DNA from: Alphaproteobacteria bacterium
GTDB lineage: Bacteria; Myxococcota_A; UBA796; GCA-2862545
Length of the DNA stretch: 56,194 bases
NCBI GenBank assembly: GCA_020632925.1
Contig: JACKER010000038.1
Location: forward strand, 1-56,194
Direction: 5' to 3'
Part shown: positions 7,898 through 16,703 of the stretch, one piece after another
How positions within the stretch are numbered: position 1 is the first letter of the stretch
How the letters are laid out: every line of letters starts with the position of its first letter
The notes under the pieces: model-generated
Seen by the model: the letters and a program-made list of their open reading frames with translations, nothing else
Databases searched by the model: none
What the model was told of the DNA's origin: nothing
Position numbers and translations under genes: made by a program

Positions 7898-8875
7898 GTG
7901 AAGCTGCTGTTGATCGGTGGGACGAGGTTCTCGGGGCGCGCGCTCTCGGAGCTGGCGCTGGCGGCCGGACACGAGCTGACGCTGTTCCACCGGGGATGGA
8001 CGGGGTTGGACCTGTTCCCCGACGCCGAGCACGTCGTGGGCGACCGGCAGCAGGACGTCTCCCCGCTCGCCGGGCGCCGCTTCGACGCCATCGTGGACTT
8101 CTGCGGCTACCTCCCGCGGCACGTTCGCGCCTCGGCCGAGCTGTTGCGCAACAGCGGCTGGTACGGCTTCGTGTCCTCGATCTCGGCCTACGAGGAGGGC
8201 ATCGCGCCCGGGACGACGGAGGAGGGCCCCGTGCAGGAGCCGCCCGATCCGGAGCCCGAGACCTGGTCCGCCGAGACCTACGGCGCGCTCAAGGTGGGCT
8301 GTGAGCGCGCCGCCCAGGCGGTGTTCGGCGACCGCTGCGCCATCGTCCGTCCCGGCTTCATCGTCGGTCCGCACGACCCCACCGACCGCTTCCCCTCGCT
8401 GCTGCGTCGGGCCGCCGCGGGTGGCACCGCCCTGATGTACCCGGACGGACCGGTGCAGTTCGTGGACGCCCGCGATCTCGCCGCCTTCCTGCTGCGCCTG
8501 GCCGAGGGTGCGATCGGCGGCACATTCCTGAGTATTCATCCACCTCGAACCACGACCCTCGCCGAGCTGTGTGCCATGGCGCGGGAGGTGTCGGGCGCCG
8601 ACACCCGGTTCGTCCACGCCCCGAAGGAGCGGTTGGTGGCGCTGGCCAGCGAGGACGAGCTGGACACGGCCTGGCCGCTGTGGGCGCGCGACGACGACGC
8701 CTTCCACCTGCTCGACCCCGTGGCCGCGGACGCCGCGGGCGCCACCCACCGCCCCGTCGTCGACACCGTCCGGGACACGCTGGCCTGGTCATCGACCACC
8801 GACCGGGTGGCGCCGGTCACCCACGGCTGGTCGGCCGAGCGCGAGGCCGAGCTCCTCGCGGCCCTCACAGGGTGA
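7898..8875 (+). CDS. NAD-dependent epimerase/dehydratase-like SDR
   Basis: A 325-residue extended or atypical SDR. The dinucleotide-binding N-terminus MKLLLIGGTRFSGRALSEL has the GGTxFxG pattern of the atypical subgroup related to chloroplast RNA-binding/epimerase-like proteins. FDAIVDFCGYLP and SSISAYEEG follow, and a Y-x-x-x-K occurs as YGALK (about residue 127). VQFVDARDLAAFLL is typical of the substrate domain. The GTG start has GGAGGT 5 nt upstream. The gene is convergent with a GNAT gene and overlaps its 3' end by 11 bp. The substrate is not predictable. Confidence 0.87.
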   Translation: MKLLLIGGTRFSGRALSELALAAGHELTLFHRGWTGLDLFPDAEHVVGDRQQDVSPLAGRRFDAIVDFCGYLPRHVRASAELLRNSGWYGFVSSISAYEEGIAPGTTEEGPVQEPPDPEPETWSAETYGALKVGCERAAQAVFGDRCAIVRPGFIVGPHDPTDRFPSLLRRAAAGGTALMYPDGPVQFVDARDLAAFLLRLAEGAIGGTFLSIHPPRTTTLAELCAMAREVSGADTRFVHAPKERLVALASEDELDTAWPLWARDDDAFHLLDPVAADAAGATHRPVVDTVRDTLAWSSTTDRVAPVTHGWSAEREAELLAALTG

Positions 8876-9728
8876 GCTCGTACCACACCGATCGCAGCTC
8901 GATCGTCTCGAAGCCCGCCGAGCGGTAGAGCGCCATGGCCGTGGTGTTCGTGGCCATCACCATCATCCGGATCTCGTCGGGTCCTCGCTCCCGGAGCAGC
9001 CGCACCGCCGCCGTGAGCAGCCGGCGTCCCAGTCCCCGCCCCCTGGCCGCGGGCAGCAGGGCGATCCCGTCGACCCACCCGTGATCGCCGCGGACCTCGA
9101 GCTCGTAGACCCCGACCGGCCGACCTTCGTGCGTCGCGAAGCCCATCACCACACCGCGATCGAGCGACGCGAGCACGTCCTGCGCCCCGACGACGGCCGC
9201 GTTCGGCGTCCCACGGAACGCGCGCACGAAGAGCTCCGCCCAGTCCGCGGCCTCCTCGCGGGTCAGCGGCCGGAGCTCGAGCGCGTCGTCCAGGCCGAAC
9301 CCCGGCCCGCGCAGCGCCAGGATCTCCGCCCGGTCGACCTCCGTGAAGCCAGCGCCCACCAGCGTCCGCGCGGAGGTGTCCTCCGCCGACGGCGTCCCCG
9401 CGCGGATCGTGCGCGCCCCTCGGTGCATGGCCTCGGCCACGGACCGCGCCACCAACAACCCCGTCGCCTCGGGGGTGCCGCGCAGGCCCACGAGGAACAG
9501 CTCCCCCGTGGACGGCAGGTTGCGCAGGATCAACCCGGCGACGCCGTCGCACCGCTCGCCGTCCGTCACCGCGAGCACGCCACCGTCGAAGAGCGCCTCG
9601 TGCTCGGCGGCCGCCTCGATCGACGTCAGGTACGGGTGCGGCGCGTCCGCGTTCGCGCACGCGATCACCGCAACGCGCGCGGGATCGTCGAGCTCGTTCC
9701 ACGCCTGGATCGTGCGTTCGCGGGGCAT
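8865..9728 (-). CDS. GNAT-family acetyltransferase with degenerate N-terminal repeat
   Basis: A 287-residue protein with two GNAT-like halves. The C-terminal half is intact: GVYELEVRGDHGWVDGIALLPAARGRGLGRRLLTAAVRLL contains the R-G-x-G-x-G/R acetyl-CoA loop, and NTTAMALYRSAGFETIEL is the usual C-terminal signature. The N-terminal half keeps the fold pattern (VAGLILRNLPSTGELFLVGL...RTLVGAGFTEV) but lacks the loop. The start is placed at the ATG at 9728, preceded by TATCCT 9 nt upstream. An upstream in-frame ATG at 9770 would overlap the start of the divergent transporter. Confidence 0.82.
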   Translation of the reverse strand: MPRERTIQAWNELDDPARVAVIACANADAPHPYLTSIEAAAEHEALFDGGVLAVTDGERCDGVAGLILRNLPSTGELFLVGLRGTPEATGLLVARSVAEAMHRGARTIRAGTPSAEDTSARTLVGAGFTEVDRAEILALRGPGFGLDDALELRPLTREEAADWAELFVRAFRGTPNAAVVGAQDVLASLDRGVVMGFATHEGRPVGVYELEVRGDHGWVDGIALLPAARGRGLGRRLLTAAVRLLRERGPDEIRMMVMATNTTAMALYRSAGFETIELRSVWYELTL

Positions 9729-9755
9729 CGCCCGGGGAGGATACCCGGGGGCGGG

Positions 9756-9761
9756 TAGGTT
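9756..9761 (+). promoter_or_regulatory. -10-like TAGGTT, leaderless start
   Basis: TAGGTT ends 7 nt before the transporter ATG at 9769 with no SD between, the same layout as at 1168 and 49733. Confidence 0.4.
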
Positions 9762-9768
9762 GGGCGGC

Positions 9769-11946
9769 ATGGGGTGGCAGGAGCAGCTTCGCGCCGCCGT
9801 CGCGCGGGCGACGACAACCGAGGAGGGAGGCCGGTTCGGGACCTTCTCGGGCGTGTACCGACCGGTCTTCCTGACGATCCTCGGGGCGCTGCTCTACCTC
9901 CGCGAGGGGTGGCTCGTGGCGAACGCCGGGCTCGGCGGGGCGCTGCTGGTGATCGCGGCGGCGTACCTGATCACCGGCACCACGGCGATGTCGCTGTCGA
10001 GCATCGCGACGAACGGGCGGGTCAAGGCGGGCGGCGCCTTCGCCATCATCGCAGCCGCGCTGGGGCTCGAGGCCGGCGGCGCCATCGGCATCCCGCTGTA
10101 CATCGCGCAGACCGTGTCCTCGGTCATGTACCTGTACGCCTTCACCGAAGGCTGGATGTACCTGTTCCCGAACCACCGGGCGGGCATCGTGGTGACGCTG
10201 GCCTTCCTCGGGGTGGGCGGGCTCGTGCTCCGCAGCGCCGCGCTGGCGTTCAAGGCGCAGGCGGTGATGCTGTTCGTCGTCATCGCGGCGATCGCGAGCG
10301 CGTTCCTCGGCTGGTCCAACGGCCTGCCGTACCAGCCGGCGATCCTCGGGCGCTTCCCCGACGCCTCGCTGCTCGAGTGCTTCGCGCTGTTCTTCCCGGC
10401 GGCCACGGGCATCATGGTCGGCGTCGGGATGAGCGGGAGCCTCGACGATCCGCGCCGCGCCGTGCCCCGCGGCACGCTCGGGGCCTGGGGCACCACCCTC
10501 GTCATCTATGCCGCCGCCGCGGTCTGGTACGGCACCGTCGCCTCGCGCGAGGAGCTCCTGGCCAACAAGCTGGCGATGGTCGACCACGCGCTGTTCGGTC
10601 CGCTCGTGCTCTTCGGGCTGCTGAGCTCCACCCTGATGGCGGCGCTCTCGTCGCTCGTGGCGGCCCCTCGCCTGCTGGCCGCGATGGCCGAGCTGCGGGT
10701 GGTCCCCTTCGCCGATCGGTTGTCGGTGACGACGGCGGCCGGAGAGCCGCGCAACGCCGCGCTCGCCACGTTGGGCATCGCCGCGATCGGGCTGCTGGCC
10801 GGCTCCCTCGACGCGATCGCCCCGATCATCACGAGCTTCTTCATCATGACGTACCTCGCGGTGAACGTCGTGGTCTTCGTCGAGCAGTGGCTCAAGCTCG
10901 TGAGCTGGCGTCCGACCTTCGAGATCCGCACCTGGGTGCCCGCCGTGGGCGCGGTCGCGTGCCTGCTCGGCCTGGTGCTGTCGAGCCCGGCGGGTGGGCT
11001 GCCCGAGGTCACCTTCGTCGGCGGGATCTGGCTGTGGCTCACGCGGCGGAGGCACGTCGAGACCCCGTGGGAGACGGTGCAGTCGGGCATCGCGCAGGAT
11101 GTCGCCGCCTGGGCCGTGCTCCGGGCCTCGCAGCTCAAGCGCAGCGAACGCTCGTGGAAGCCGGACCTGATGATCCCGGTGAGCAGCGCCGACGAGGTGG
11201 CCGTGCTGGCACCGCTGGCGGAGGCGCTGACGGAGACCCGCGGATCGGTGCGCTGGATCATGCTGCGGCAGGACGGCGGGCTCGAGGAGCGGGTCCGCAC
11301 GTCGACACGGCAGCTCGAGGCCGAGGACGTGCTCTGCTCCAGCCACGAGATGGTGGAGGACGCGCCCGGCCAGGGGCTGCGGCTCGCCATCCACGCGATG
11401 AAGGGCACCCTGTTCGCGCCCAACCTCGTGCTGTTCTCCGCCCGCCACCAGGACCCGTCGCTGCTGCTGACCTCGCTCGACCTCGCGAAGCAGCAGGAGC
11501 TCGGCGCGGTGCTGGCCCTCGACGACGCGCGGCGTCCGTTCGGCCCCACGGGCACGGTCACCGTGTGGCTGTCGGACCGCTCACCCAGCTGGGAGCTGGG
11601 TCTGCACGTGACCAACCTGGATCTGCCCGTGCTGATCGCCTGGCTGCTCACGCGGCGCCAGAAGGGGCGGATCCGCCTCGCGACGGTCCTGCGGGACGAG
11701 GAGCAGCGGCCCGCGGCGACCGCCTTCCTCGAGGACCTGGTCGAGCTCGGGCGGTTGGCGAACACCACCATCCACGTGCTCGGCGGGACGATCGACGAGC
11801 GCCTGCGCGACGCGCCGCCCAGCGATCTGCACGTGCTCGGCATGCCGGAGAAGGTGGACCTGGCGCGGCTCGAGCAGCTCCGGGAAGCCGCGCAGGCGCC
11901 CTGCCTCTTCGTCCGCGACTCCGGCCACGAGTCCGCGCTCGCCTGA
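9769..11946 (+). CDS. Cation-chloride cotransporter (SLC12/CCC)-like membrane protein
   Basis: A 725-residue inner-membrane transporter of the APC superfamily. The N-terminal GTFSGVYRPVFLTILGALLYLREGWLV matches the first helices of the SLC12/CCC family, and GIMVGVGMSGSLDDPRRAVPRGTL matches the conserved motif of helix 6 and the following loop. About 11-12 hydrophobic segments span residues 25-430. A soluble C-terminal region of about 280 residues follows with an alpha/beta pattern, as in CCC proteins. Likely cation-coupled chloride or amino-acid transport; ions cannot be assigned from the sequence. It appears to be a leaderless gene, divergent from the GNAT gene and convergent with a propeller lipoprotein. 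Confidence 0.88.
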   Translation: MGWQEQLRAAVARATTTEEGGRFGTFSGVYRPVFLTILGALLYLREGWLVANAGLGGALLVIAAAYLITGTTAMSLSSIATNGRVKAGGAFAIIAAALGLEAGGAIGIPLYIAQTVSSVMYLYAFTEGWMYLFPNHRAGIVVTLAFLGVGGLVLRSAALAFKAQAVMLFVVIAAIASAFLGWSNGLPYQPAILGRFPDASLLECFALFFPAATGIMVGVGMSGSLDDPRRAVPRGTLGAWGTTLVIYAAAAVWYGTVASREELLANKLAMVDHALFGPLVLFGLLSSTLMAALSSLVAAPRLLAAMAELRVVPFADRLSVTTAAGEPRNAALATLGIAAIGLLAGSLDAIAPIITSFFIMTYLAVNVVVFVEQWLKLVSWRPTFEIRTWVPAVGAVACLLGLVLSSPAGGLPEVTFVGGIWLWLTRRRHVETPWETVQSGIAQDVAAWAVLRASQLKRSERSWKPDLMIPVSSADEVAVLAPLAEALTETRGSVRWIMLRQDGGLEERVRTSTRQLEAEDVLCSSHEMVEDAPGQGLRLAIHAMKGTLFAPNLVLFSARHQDPSLLLTSLDLAKQQELGAVLALDDARRPFGPTGTVTVWLSDRSPSWELGLHVTNLDLPVLIAWLLTRRQKGRIRLATVLRDEEQRPAATAFLEDLVELGRLANTTIHVLGGTIDERLRDAPPSDLHVLGMPEKVDLARLEQLREAAQAPCLFVRDSGHESALA

Positions 11947-11965
11947 CGACTCCGGTCTGACCGGC

Positions 11966-12862
11966 TCAGCCGGGTGGCATGGCGAGCAGCGAGAGGGCAG
12001 TGGCGCCGTCCACCTTGGGGCCCCAGGTCTCGAGGAGCTCCCCGCTGGCCAGGTCGCGCACCTCCACGCGCCCGTCGTCGTCGTTGGTGAGCAGGAGCTG
12101 CCCCGCGGCCTCGTCGACGATCATCCCGGTGACGTTGGGACGCTCGATCCACCGGGTCACCGTCCCGTCGAGCTCGCGGCGGAGCACGGCACCGTTGCCG
12201 CGCGAGGTCACGTACAGCCGACCGTCGTGGTCGAAGGCCACCACCCGCGGACGATCCAGGCCGTCGGCGGCGCCCACCACGTCGTCGAGGTAGTGGCCGT
12301 CGGCGTCGTAGCGGTGCACCGCGTCCGAGGTCCAGCCCGGCGCGTAGAAGCGTCCGTCAGCGTCGAAGGCGAGCCCGAGATCGGGGCCCCGCAGCCCACC
12401 CTCTCGCGCGCCCACGAACACGTCGACGAAGGTGCCGTCGGGCTCGTAGCGCAGGACCTCGTCGGTCCCGAAGGAGCTGACATAGAGCCGACCGTCCGGC
12501 CCGAAGATGGCGGCGTCGGGGTGGATCAGGCCGCCGGTCTCGTCCACGGCCGTCTCGGGGTCGTCCTCGACCAGCGCGCCCACGATCTCCAGCGTCGCCG
12601 GGTCGATCACCACGATCCGGTTCTGCAGCTCGGCGCAGGCCACCCACCGGCCGTCGGGGCCCGTCACCACGGTCTGCGTGCCGTCCAGCCCGTCGATCCG
12701 CGCCACGACCTCGCCCGTCCGTCGATCCGACAGGATCAGCCTGCCGTCGAAGTACGACGACCGACCGACCACCCAACGCTCCTCCTCCACCGACGACGTC
12801 GTCGGCGCCGGCGTCGTCCCCCCCGAGTGTCCACCCGCGCACGCCACCACCCACAGCCACAT
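11966..12862 (-). CDS. NHL/SMP-30-like beta-propeller lipoprotein
   Basis: A 298-residue exported protein. The start MWLWVVACAGG has a minimal lipobox-like VAC. A Thr/Pro/Ser linker precedes repeated blades with a DPDGR / YEPDGTF / FDADGRFY / FDHDGRLYV pattern typical of NHL-type propellers, about six blades over residues 35-295. No catalytic residues are evident, so a binding or scaffolding role is more likely than an enzyme. The ATG follows GGGGG by 6 nt. It is convergent with the CCC-like transporter, 19 bp apart. Confidence 0.78.
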   Translation of the reverse strand: MWLWVVACAGGHSGGTTPAPTTSSVEEERWVVGRSSYFDGRLILSDRRTGEVVARIDGLDGTQTVVTGPDGRWVACAELQNRIVVIDPATLEIVGALVEDDPETAVDETGGLIHPDAAIFGPDGRLYVSSFGTDEVLRYEPDGTFVDVFVGAREGGLRGPDLGLAFDADGRFYAPGWTSDAVHRYDADGHYLDDVVGAADGLDRPRVVAFDHDGRLYVTSRGNGAVLRRELDGTVTRWIERPNVTGMIVDEAAGQLLLTNDDDGRVEVRDLASGELLETWGPKVDGATALSLLAMPPG

Positions 12863-12919
12863 GATCGACCCCCGCCCCTGGGCGTCGCGTCGGGCTCCGG
12901 GATCACATACGTGGTGACG

Positions 12920-13771
12920 ATGGACCGCCTCTGGATGCTCCTGCGCGCCGTCGTCATCGCCGTGGGCGTCGTCTACGTCCTGTTCGGCGTGCTCCTGTGG
13001 GCGCTCCAGGAGCGGATGCTGTTCGTGCCTCCGGGGGTGGGCCGCGACCAGCTCGACGCCGCGGCGGCGGAGATCGGCGCCGAGCCGCTCGACATCGTCG
13101 CGAGCGACGGGGTCCGGACCTACGCCTGGCTGCGGCGGGCGACGCCCGACAACCACCGGTTGGTCCTCCACTTCCCCGGCAACGCCGAGACGGTCGCCGA
13201 CAACCTCGCGCTGCAGCGGCTGCTGCTCACCCATGGCTGGGACGTGCTCATCGGCGGATACCGCGGCTATCCGGGGTCGGACGGCTCACCGTCGGAGCGC
13301 GGGCTGGCGCGCGACGCCGAGGCAGCCTGGGCGTGGGTGGTCGGCGAAGGCGGCTACGACCCGCGCCACGTCGTCGTCCACGGGCGCAGCCTCGGTGGCG
13401 GCGTCGCGTCGCACCTGGTCGCCGGGCCCGCCAACCCCGCCGCGCTGGTGCTGGAGTCGACGTTCTCCTCGGTCCGGGAGGTGGCGCAGCACGGGATGGC
13501 GCGCTTCTACCCGGTGGGGCTGTTGCTGCGGCACCCGTTCGACTCCCACGAGCGGGCGCCGGCCTTCGGGGTCCCCGTGTTCCTGGTCCACGCCGTCGCC
13601 GACACCGTGATCCCGATCGATCTCGGGGCCCGGCGTCTGCGCCCGGTGATCGCGGAGGTGGAGTTCCACGAGGTGGGCGGTGGGCTCGGCCACAACGATC
13701 CGCTGGTGGTCGCCGATCCCGACGTCCGCGACGCGTACCTCGCGTTCCTGGAGCGGTTCGGAGGATCCTGA
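12920..13771 (+). CDS. Membrane-anchored alpha/beta hydrolase (Bem46/ABHD13-like)
   Basis: A 283-residue hydrolase with one N-terminal transmembrane helix (about residues 6-30). It has the ABHD13/Bem46 architecture: QERMLFVPPG after the helix, oxyanion strand LVLHFPGNAETV, GGYRGYPGSDG, nucleophile elbow GRSLGG (about residue 157), acid region FLVHAVADTVIP and catalytic His in GLGHND. The ATG at 12920 has no clear SD, and GTG codons lie 6 and 9 nt upstream. It probably faces the periplasm or membrane. The substrate is unknown. Confidence 0.85.
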   Translation: MDRLWMLLRAVVIAVGVVYVLFGVLLWALQERMLFVPPGVGRDQLDAAAAEIGAEPLDIVASDGVRTYAWLRRATPDNHRLVLHFPGNAETVADNLALQRLLLTHGWDVLIGGYRGYPGSDGSPSERGLARDAEAAWAWVVGEGGYDPRHVVVHGRSLGGGVASHLVAGPANPAALVLESTFSSVREVAQHGMARFYPVGLLLRHPFDSHERAPAFGVPVFLVHAVADTVIPIDLGARRLRPVIAEVEFHEVGGGLGHNDPLVVADPDVRDAYLAFLERFGGS

Positions 13772-13794
13772 CGAACGACCCCGATTCCACGCTT

Positions 13795-13808
13795 GTCACA
13801 CACGTGAC
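13795..13808. promoter_or_regulatory. Inverted repeat GTCAC-ACAC-GTGAC
   Basis: Perfect 5-bp arms around ACAC lie 51 bp upstream of the first VWA-type lipoprotein. The symmetry and position fit a regulator binding site, but no cognate regulator is obvious. Confidence 0.35.
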
Positions 13809-13859
13809 GCGCACCACGGAGAGAGTTGGGTTATCCGGGCGCGGCAAGCGGGGGTCATC

Positions 13860-14873
13860 ATGATCGCAACCACCTTCCTCGGCCTGGTCGCGTGCCAGGA
13901 GTACGACATCGTCGGCCCGGACGTGCCTCAGGCCGTCACCAACCCCGTCGATCTCGACAACCCCGTCCAGGAGGACACGATCCTCCAGGTCACCACGCCC
14001 GTCGTGGACGTGCTCTGGGTCGTCGACAACTCCTCCTCGATGGAAGACAACCAGCGGAAGCTGACCGAGAACTTCCCGAGCTTCATGGACTACTTCCTCG
14101 GGAGCGGTCTGGACTACCACATCGGTGTGGTGTCGACGGACATGTACCGCCCGGCGCAGTCCGGCAAGCTCCGGGAGTACAACGGAGCGCTCTGGATCGA
14201 TCCCGACACGGACGACGCCATCGACGCGTTCACGTCCATGGGGCGGGTCGGCATCGACGGCAGCGGCAACGAGCGCGGTCGGGACGCGACGTACACCGCC
14301 CTCGAGCTCGAGCGGGAGCTGTTCAACGCCGGCTTCGCCCGCGACGACGAGACGGGCTCCATCCACATCACGATCATCAGCGACGAGAACGATCACAGCC
14401 GCGACGACGTGGTCGCCCGCGACGAGTTCATCGCCTGGCTGAACGCGCTCAAGCCCGAGGACGAGCAGGTCTCGTTCAACTCGATCTGCAACCCGCCGGG
14501 CTCGAGCCCCATCGACGGCCTCGTGAACACCCCGGGCACGGACTACATCGCGGTCACCCAGGAGGTCGGCGGCATCCTGCACGACATCCGCGAGGACGAC
14601 TGGGTGCGCGTGCTCGAGCAGCTCGGCGTGCAGGCGTCGGGGCTCCGCCGGGAGTACTTCCTGTCGGCGCTGCCGGTCGAGGACACGATCGAGGTCCTCG
14701 TCGAGACGCCGACGCACACGATGCTCCCCTTCCAGATGGGTCGGGACTACACGTACGACGACGCCCGGAACTCGATCGCCTTCCGGACGTACATCCCCGA
14801 GCCGCTCGCGCAGGTGCACATCTCGTACACGCTGCTGTCCGAGATGGTCGACATCGAAGAGATCCAGAACTGA
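13860..14873 (+). CDS. VWA-like lipoprotein (first of tandem pair)
   Basis: A 337-residue lipoprotein (MIATTFLGLVAC lipobox) with a von Willebrand A-like domain. VDVLWVVDNSSSMEDNQ gives the DxSxS MIDAS core at about residues 57-61, and SIHITIISDENDHS supplies the later Asp strand. RDATYTALELERELF and a C-terminal beta-rich segment (TYDDARNSIAFRTYIPEPL) complete it. Such proteins are common in Myxococcota and usually of unknown function; metal-dependent binding on the cell surface is the natural inference. The next gene is its paralogue. Confidence 0.83.
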   Translation: MIATTFLGLVACQEYDIVGPDVPQAVTNPVDLDNPVQEDTILQVTTPVVDVLWVVDNSSSMEDNQRKLTENFPSFMDYFLGSGLDYHIGVVSTDMYRPAQSGKLREYNGALWIDPDTDDAIDAFTSMGRVGIDGSGNERGRDATYTALELERELFNAGFARDDETGSIHITIISDENDHSRDDVVARDEFIAWLNALKPEDEQVSFNSICNPPGSSPIDGLVNTPGTDYIAVTQEVGGILHDIREDDWVRVLEQLGVQASGLRREYFLSALPVEDTIEVLVETPTHTMLPFQMGRDYTYDDARNSIAFRTYIPEPLAQVHISYTLLSEMVDIEEIQN

Positions 14874-14922
14874 TCTCGCGCAGGTGGCGAGCGTCGCGGT
14901 ACGCTGACGTTCGATAACCATC

Positions 14923-15885
14923 GTGGTCACCGCCCTGCTGCTCGGATGTCAGGAGTACGACCTCGCCGCACCCGAGGGGCCGGTGGCCGTCTCGAACCCG
15001 GTGGAGCTCGGCAGCCGGGTCCAGCACGACACCATCCTACAGACCGCAGTCCCCCTGGCCGACGTCCTGTGGGTCATCGACGACTCCTGCTCGATGGAAG
15101 ACGAGCAGCAGTACCTGACCGAGGCCTTCCCCTACTTCATGCAGTTCTTCGTCGACTCCGGCCTCGACTACCACGTGGGCGTGGTGTCGACGGACATGTC
15201 CGATCGAATCCATGCGGGTAAGCTCCGGACGATCGGCGGCGCCCGCTGGGTCGACGAGACCGCCTCCGACCCGATCACGCTGTTCGGGTCGATGGCGCGG
15301 CTCGGGACACGGGGGAGCGGGCGCGAGGAGGGCCGCAACGCGGCGTACACCGCCCTGGAGGTCTACGGCGACACGGCCAACGCCGGCTTCGTCAGGAGCG
15401 AGGAGGACGGCGGCTCGGTCCACGTGATCGTGATGACGGACGAGGACGACAGCAGCTCGACCACGGCGATCGGTGTCGAGGACTTCGGCACCTACCTGAA
15501 CGGACTGCGACAGCGTGACGAGGAGGTGTCGTTCAGCGCCATGTGCACGGTGACGCGGTGCGTCCAGTACATCGCGGTCACGGAGCAGGTGGGGGGCGTG
15601 ATCCGCGATATCGCCCGTGACCCCTGGGGAGACGTGCTCACGGATCTGGGTGCCCAGGCTTCGGGCTACCACCACGAGTTCTTCCTGTCCGAGCTGCCTG
15701 TGGTGGACTCGCTCGAGGTCGTGGTGGAGAAGGAGACCCACACCATGATCCCGTTCCAGCTGGACCGTGACTTCACCTACGACGAAGTCAGGAACAGCGT
15801 CACCTTCCGTACCTACGTCGTGGGCCCCCTGTCCCGGGTCCACGTCACCTACACGGTTCGCTCCACGCTGATGAGCCCGGAATAA
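14923..15885 (+). CDS. VWA-like lipoprotein (second of tandem pair)
   Basis: A 320-residue paralogue of the preceding gene. It shares GCQEYD just after the lipobox, VLWVIDDSCSMEDEQ (MIDAS DxSxS), DYHVGVVSTDM, YIAVTEQVGG and the C-terminal TYDEVRNSVTFRTYV. It lacks about 17 residues of the first copy's central loop. The signal peptide is very short (MVTALLLGC) because an in-frame stop lies at 14905 and GTG at 14923 is the first ordinary start. ATA at 14914 and ATC at 14920 are the only other candidates, so the true start may be non-standard. It is probably co-transcribed with its neighbour and arose by tandem duplication. Confidence 0.8.
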   Translation: MVTALLLGCQEYDLAAPEGPVAVSNPVELGSRVQHDTILQTAVPLADVLWVIDDSCSMEDEQQYLTEAFPYFMQFFVDSGLDYHVGVVSTDMSDRIHAGKLRTIGGARWVDETASDPITLFGSMARLGTRGSGREEGRNAAYTALEVYGDTANAGFVRSEEDGGSVHVIVMTDEDDSSSTTAIGVEDFGTYLNGLRQRDEEVSFSAMCTVTRCVQYIAVTEQVGGVIRDIARDPWGDVLTDLGAQASGYHHEFFLSELPVVDSLEVVVEKETHTMIPFQLDRDFTYDEVRNSVTFRTYVVGPLSRVHVTYTVRSTLMSPE

Positions 15886-15903
15886 TCGGGTCGTAACGTC
15901 GGC

Positions 15904-16434
15904 TCACGTCGTTCGATACAGCACGCCCTCCCACTCGGGGAGCGAGAGCCCGGGCCACTCGCGGGCGGGGAAGGTGAAGCGCTCCGGCTGCTCGACGAGC
16001 CCGCACTTCGCCATCACCCGACGAGACGCGGCGTTCTCCGGGACCGTTCGAGCGCTGAACACGGTGTCGGGGTCGCGTCGGCGGGCGTGCGCCATCAGCG
16101 CGAGCGTGCCCTCGGTCGCGAGGCCCTGGCCCCAACGCTCGCGGCACAGCCGGTAGCCGAGCTCGAGCCACGCGGGCTCCCAGCCGTCCGGGCGCAGGTG
16201 GAACCAGCCGAGGAAGTCGCCGTCGGTGTCCTCGGCGACGAAGAAGCCGCGCTCGGGGTCGCCGCCACCCGCCGCCAGCATCCGGGGAAGCAGCACGTCG
16301 AGGTAGAGGGCGCGCGGCGTGGGCGGGCCGCCGGTGATGTGGCGCATCACGTCGGGGTCGGCGTCCAACGCCACCAGCGCGTCGAGGTCACCGGGCGACA
16401 GCGGTCGCAGGCGCATCCGAGGCGTCTCGATCAC
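15904..16434 (-). CDS. GNAT-family acetyltransferase, RimJ/RimL-like
   Basis: A 176-residue acetyltransferase of the Acetyltransf_3 type. The start MIETPRMRLRPLSPGDLDALVAL is characteristic. LELGYRLCRERWGQGLATEGTLALMAHA contains the acetyl-CoA loop, and ENAASRRVMAKCGL is the standard C-terminal motif. The GTG start overlaps the stop of the upstream L7/L12-like gene (GTGA), making a three-gene unit with the adenylate cyclase. The physical link to a gene resembling the L7/L12 C-terminal domain is notable, because RimL acetylates L7/L12 in E. coli. Whether that applies here is speculation. Confidence 0.88.
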   Translation of the reverse strand: MIETPRMRLRPLSPGDLDALVALDADPDVMRHITGGPPTPRALYLDVLLPRMLAAGGGDPERGFFVAEDTDGDFLGWFHLRPDGWEPAWLELGYRLCRERWGQGLATEGTLALMAHARRRDPDTVFSARTVPENAASRRVMAKCGLVEQPERFTFPAREWPGLSLPEWEGVLYRTT

Positions 16435-16703
16435 CGGAGGCCCAGCTTCGCGCCCAGATCCTCCACCGCCTGCTTCGAGACCGCCAGCCCCTGCCCGGTG
16501 AGCTCACGGTACCGCTTGATGGCGGCGATCTTGTTGCCCCGACGAAGCTCGTCGAGCAGCTCCACGTCCCTCGCGGGGTCGGGAGGCGCAGGAGGTGCAG
16601 GCGGCGCGAACTTCCCCTCCAGCATCTCCCATACCATCGAGAGCTGGCCCTCCAGCTCGGCTACCCGTCGCTCCAGGGCCGTGATCCGTTCGGCGTCGCT
16701 CAT
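16431..16703 (-). CDS. Small coiled-coil protein with L7/L12 C-terminal-like motif
   Basis: A 90-residue protein. Residues 6-32 form a heptad-like helix (ITALERRVAELEGQLSMVW), followed by a Pro/Ala linker (APPAPPAPPDP). The C-terminal 35 residues (GNKIAAIKRYRELTGQGL, then KQAVEDL) resemble the helix-turn-helix part of ribosomal protein L7/L12, which reads NKVAVIKAVRGATGLGL in E. coli. It is not the ribosomal stalk protein itself. Both ends overlap neighbours by 4 nt (cyclase upstream, GNAT downstream), so all three are translationally coupled. The function is unknown. Confidence 0.75.
   Translation of the reverse strand: MSDAERITALERRVAELEGQLSMVWEMLEGKFAPPAPPAPPDPARDVELLDELRRGNKIAAIKRYRELTGQGLAVSKQAVEDLGAKLGLR

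Noticed and set aside
16431..16703. Ribosomal protein L7/L12 (rplL)
   Set aside because: Only about 30 residues resemble the C-terminal domain; the N-terminal dimerisation domain and ribosomal gene context are missing.
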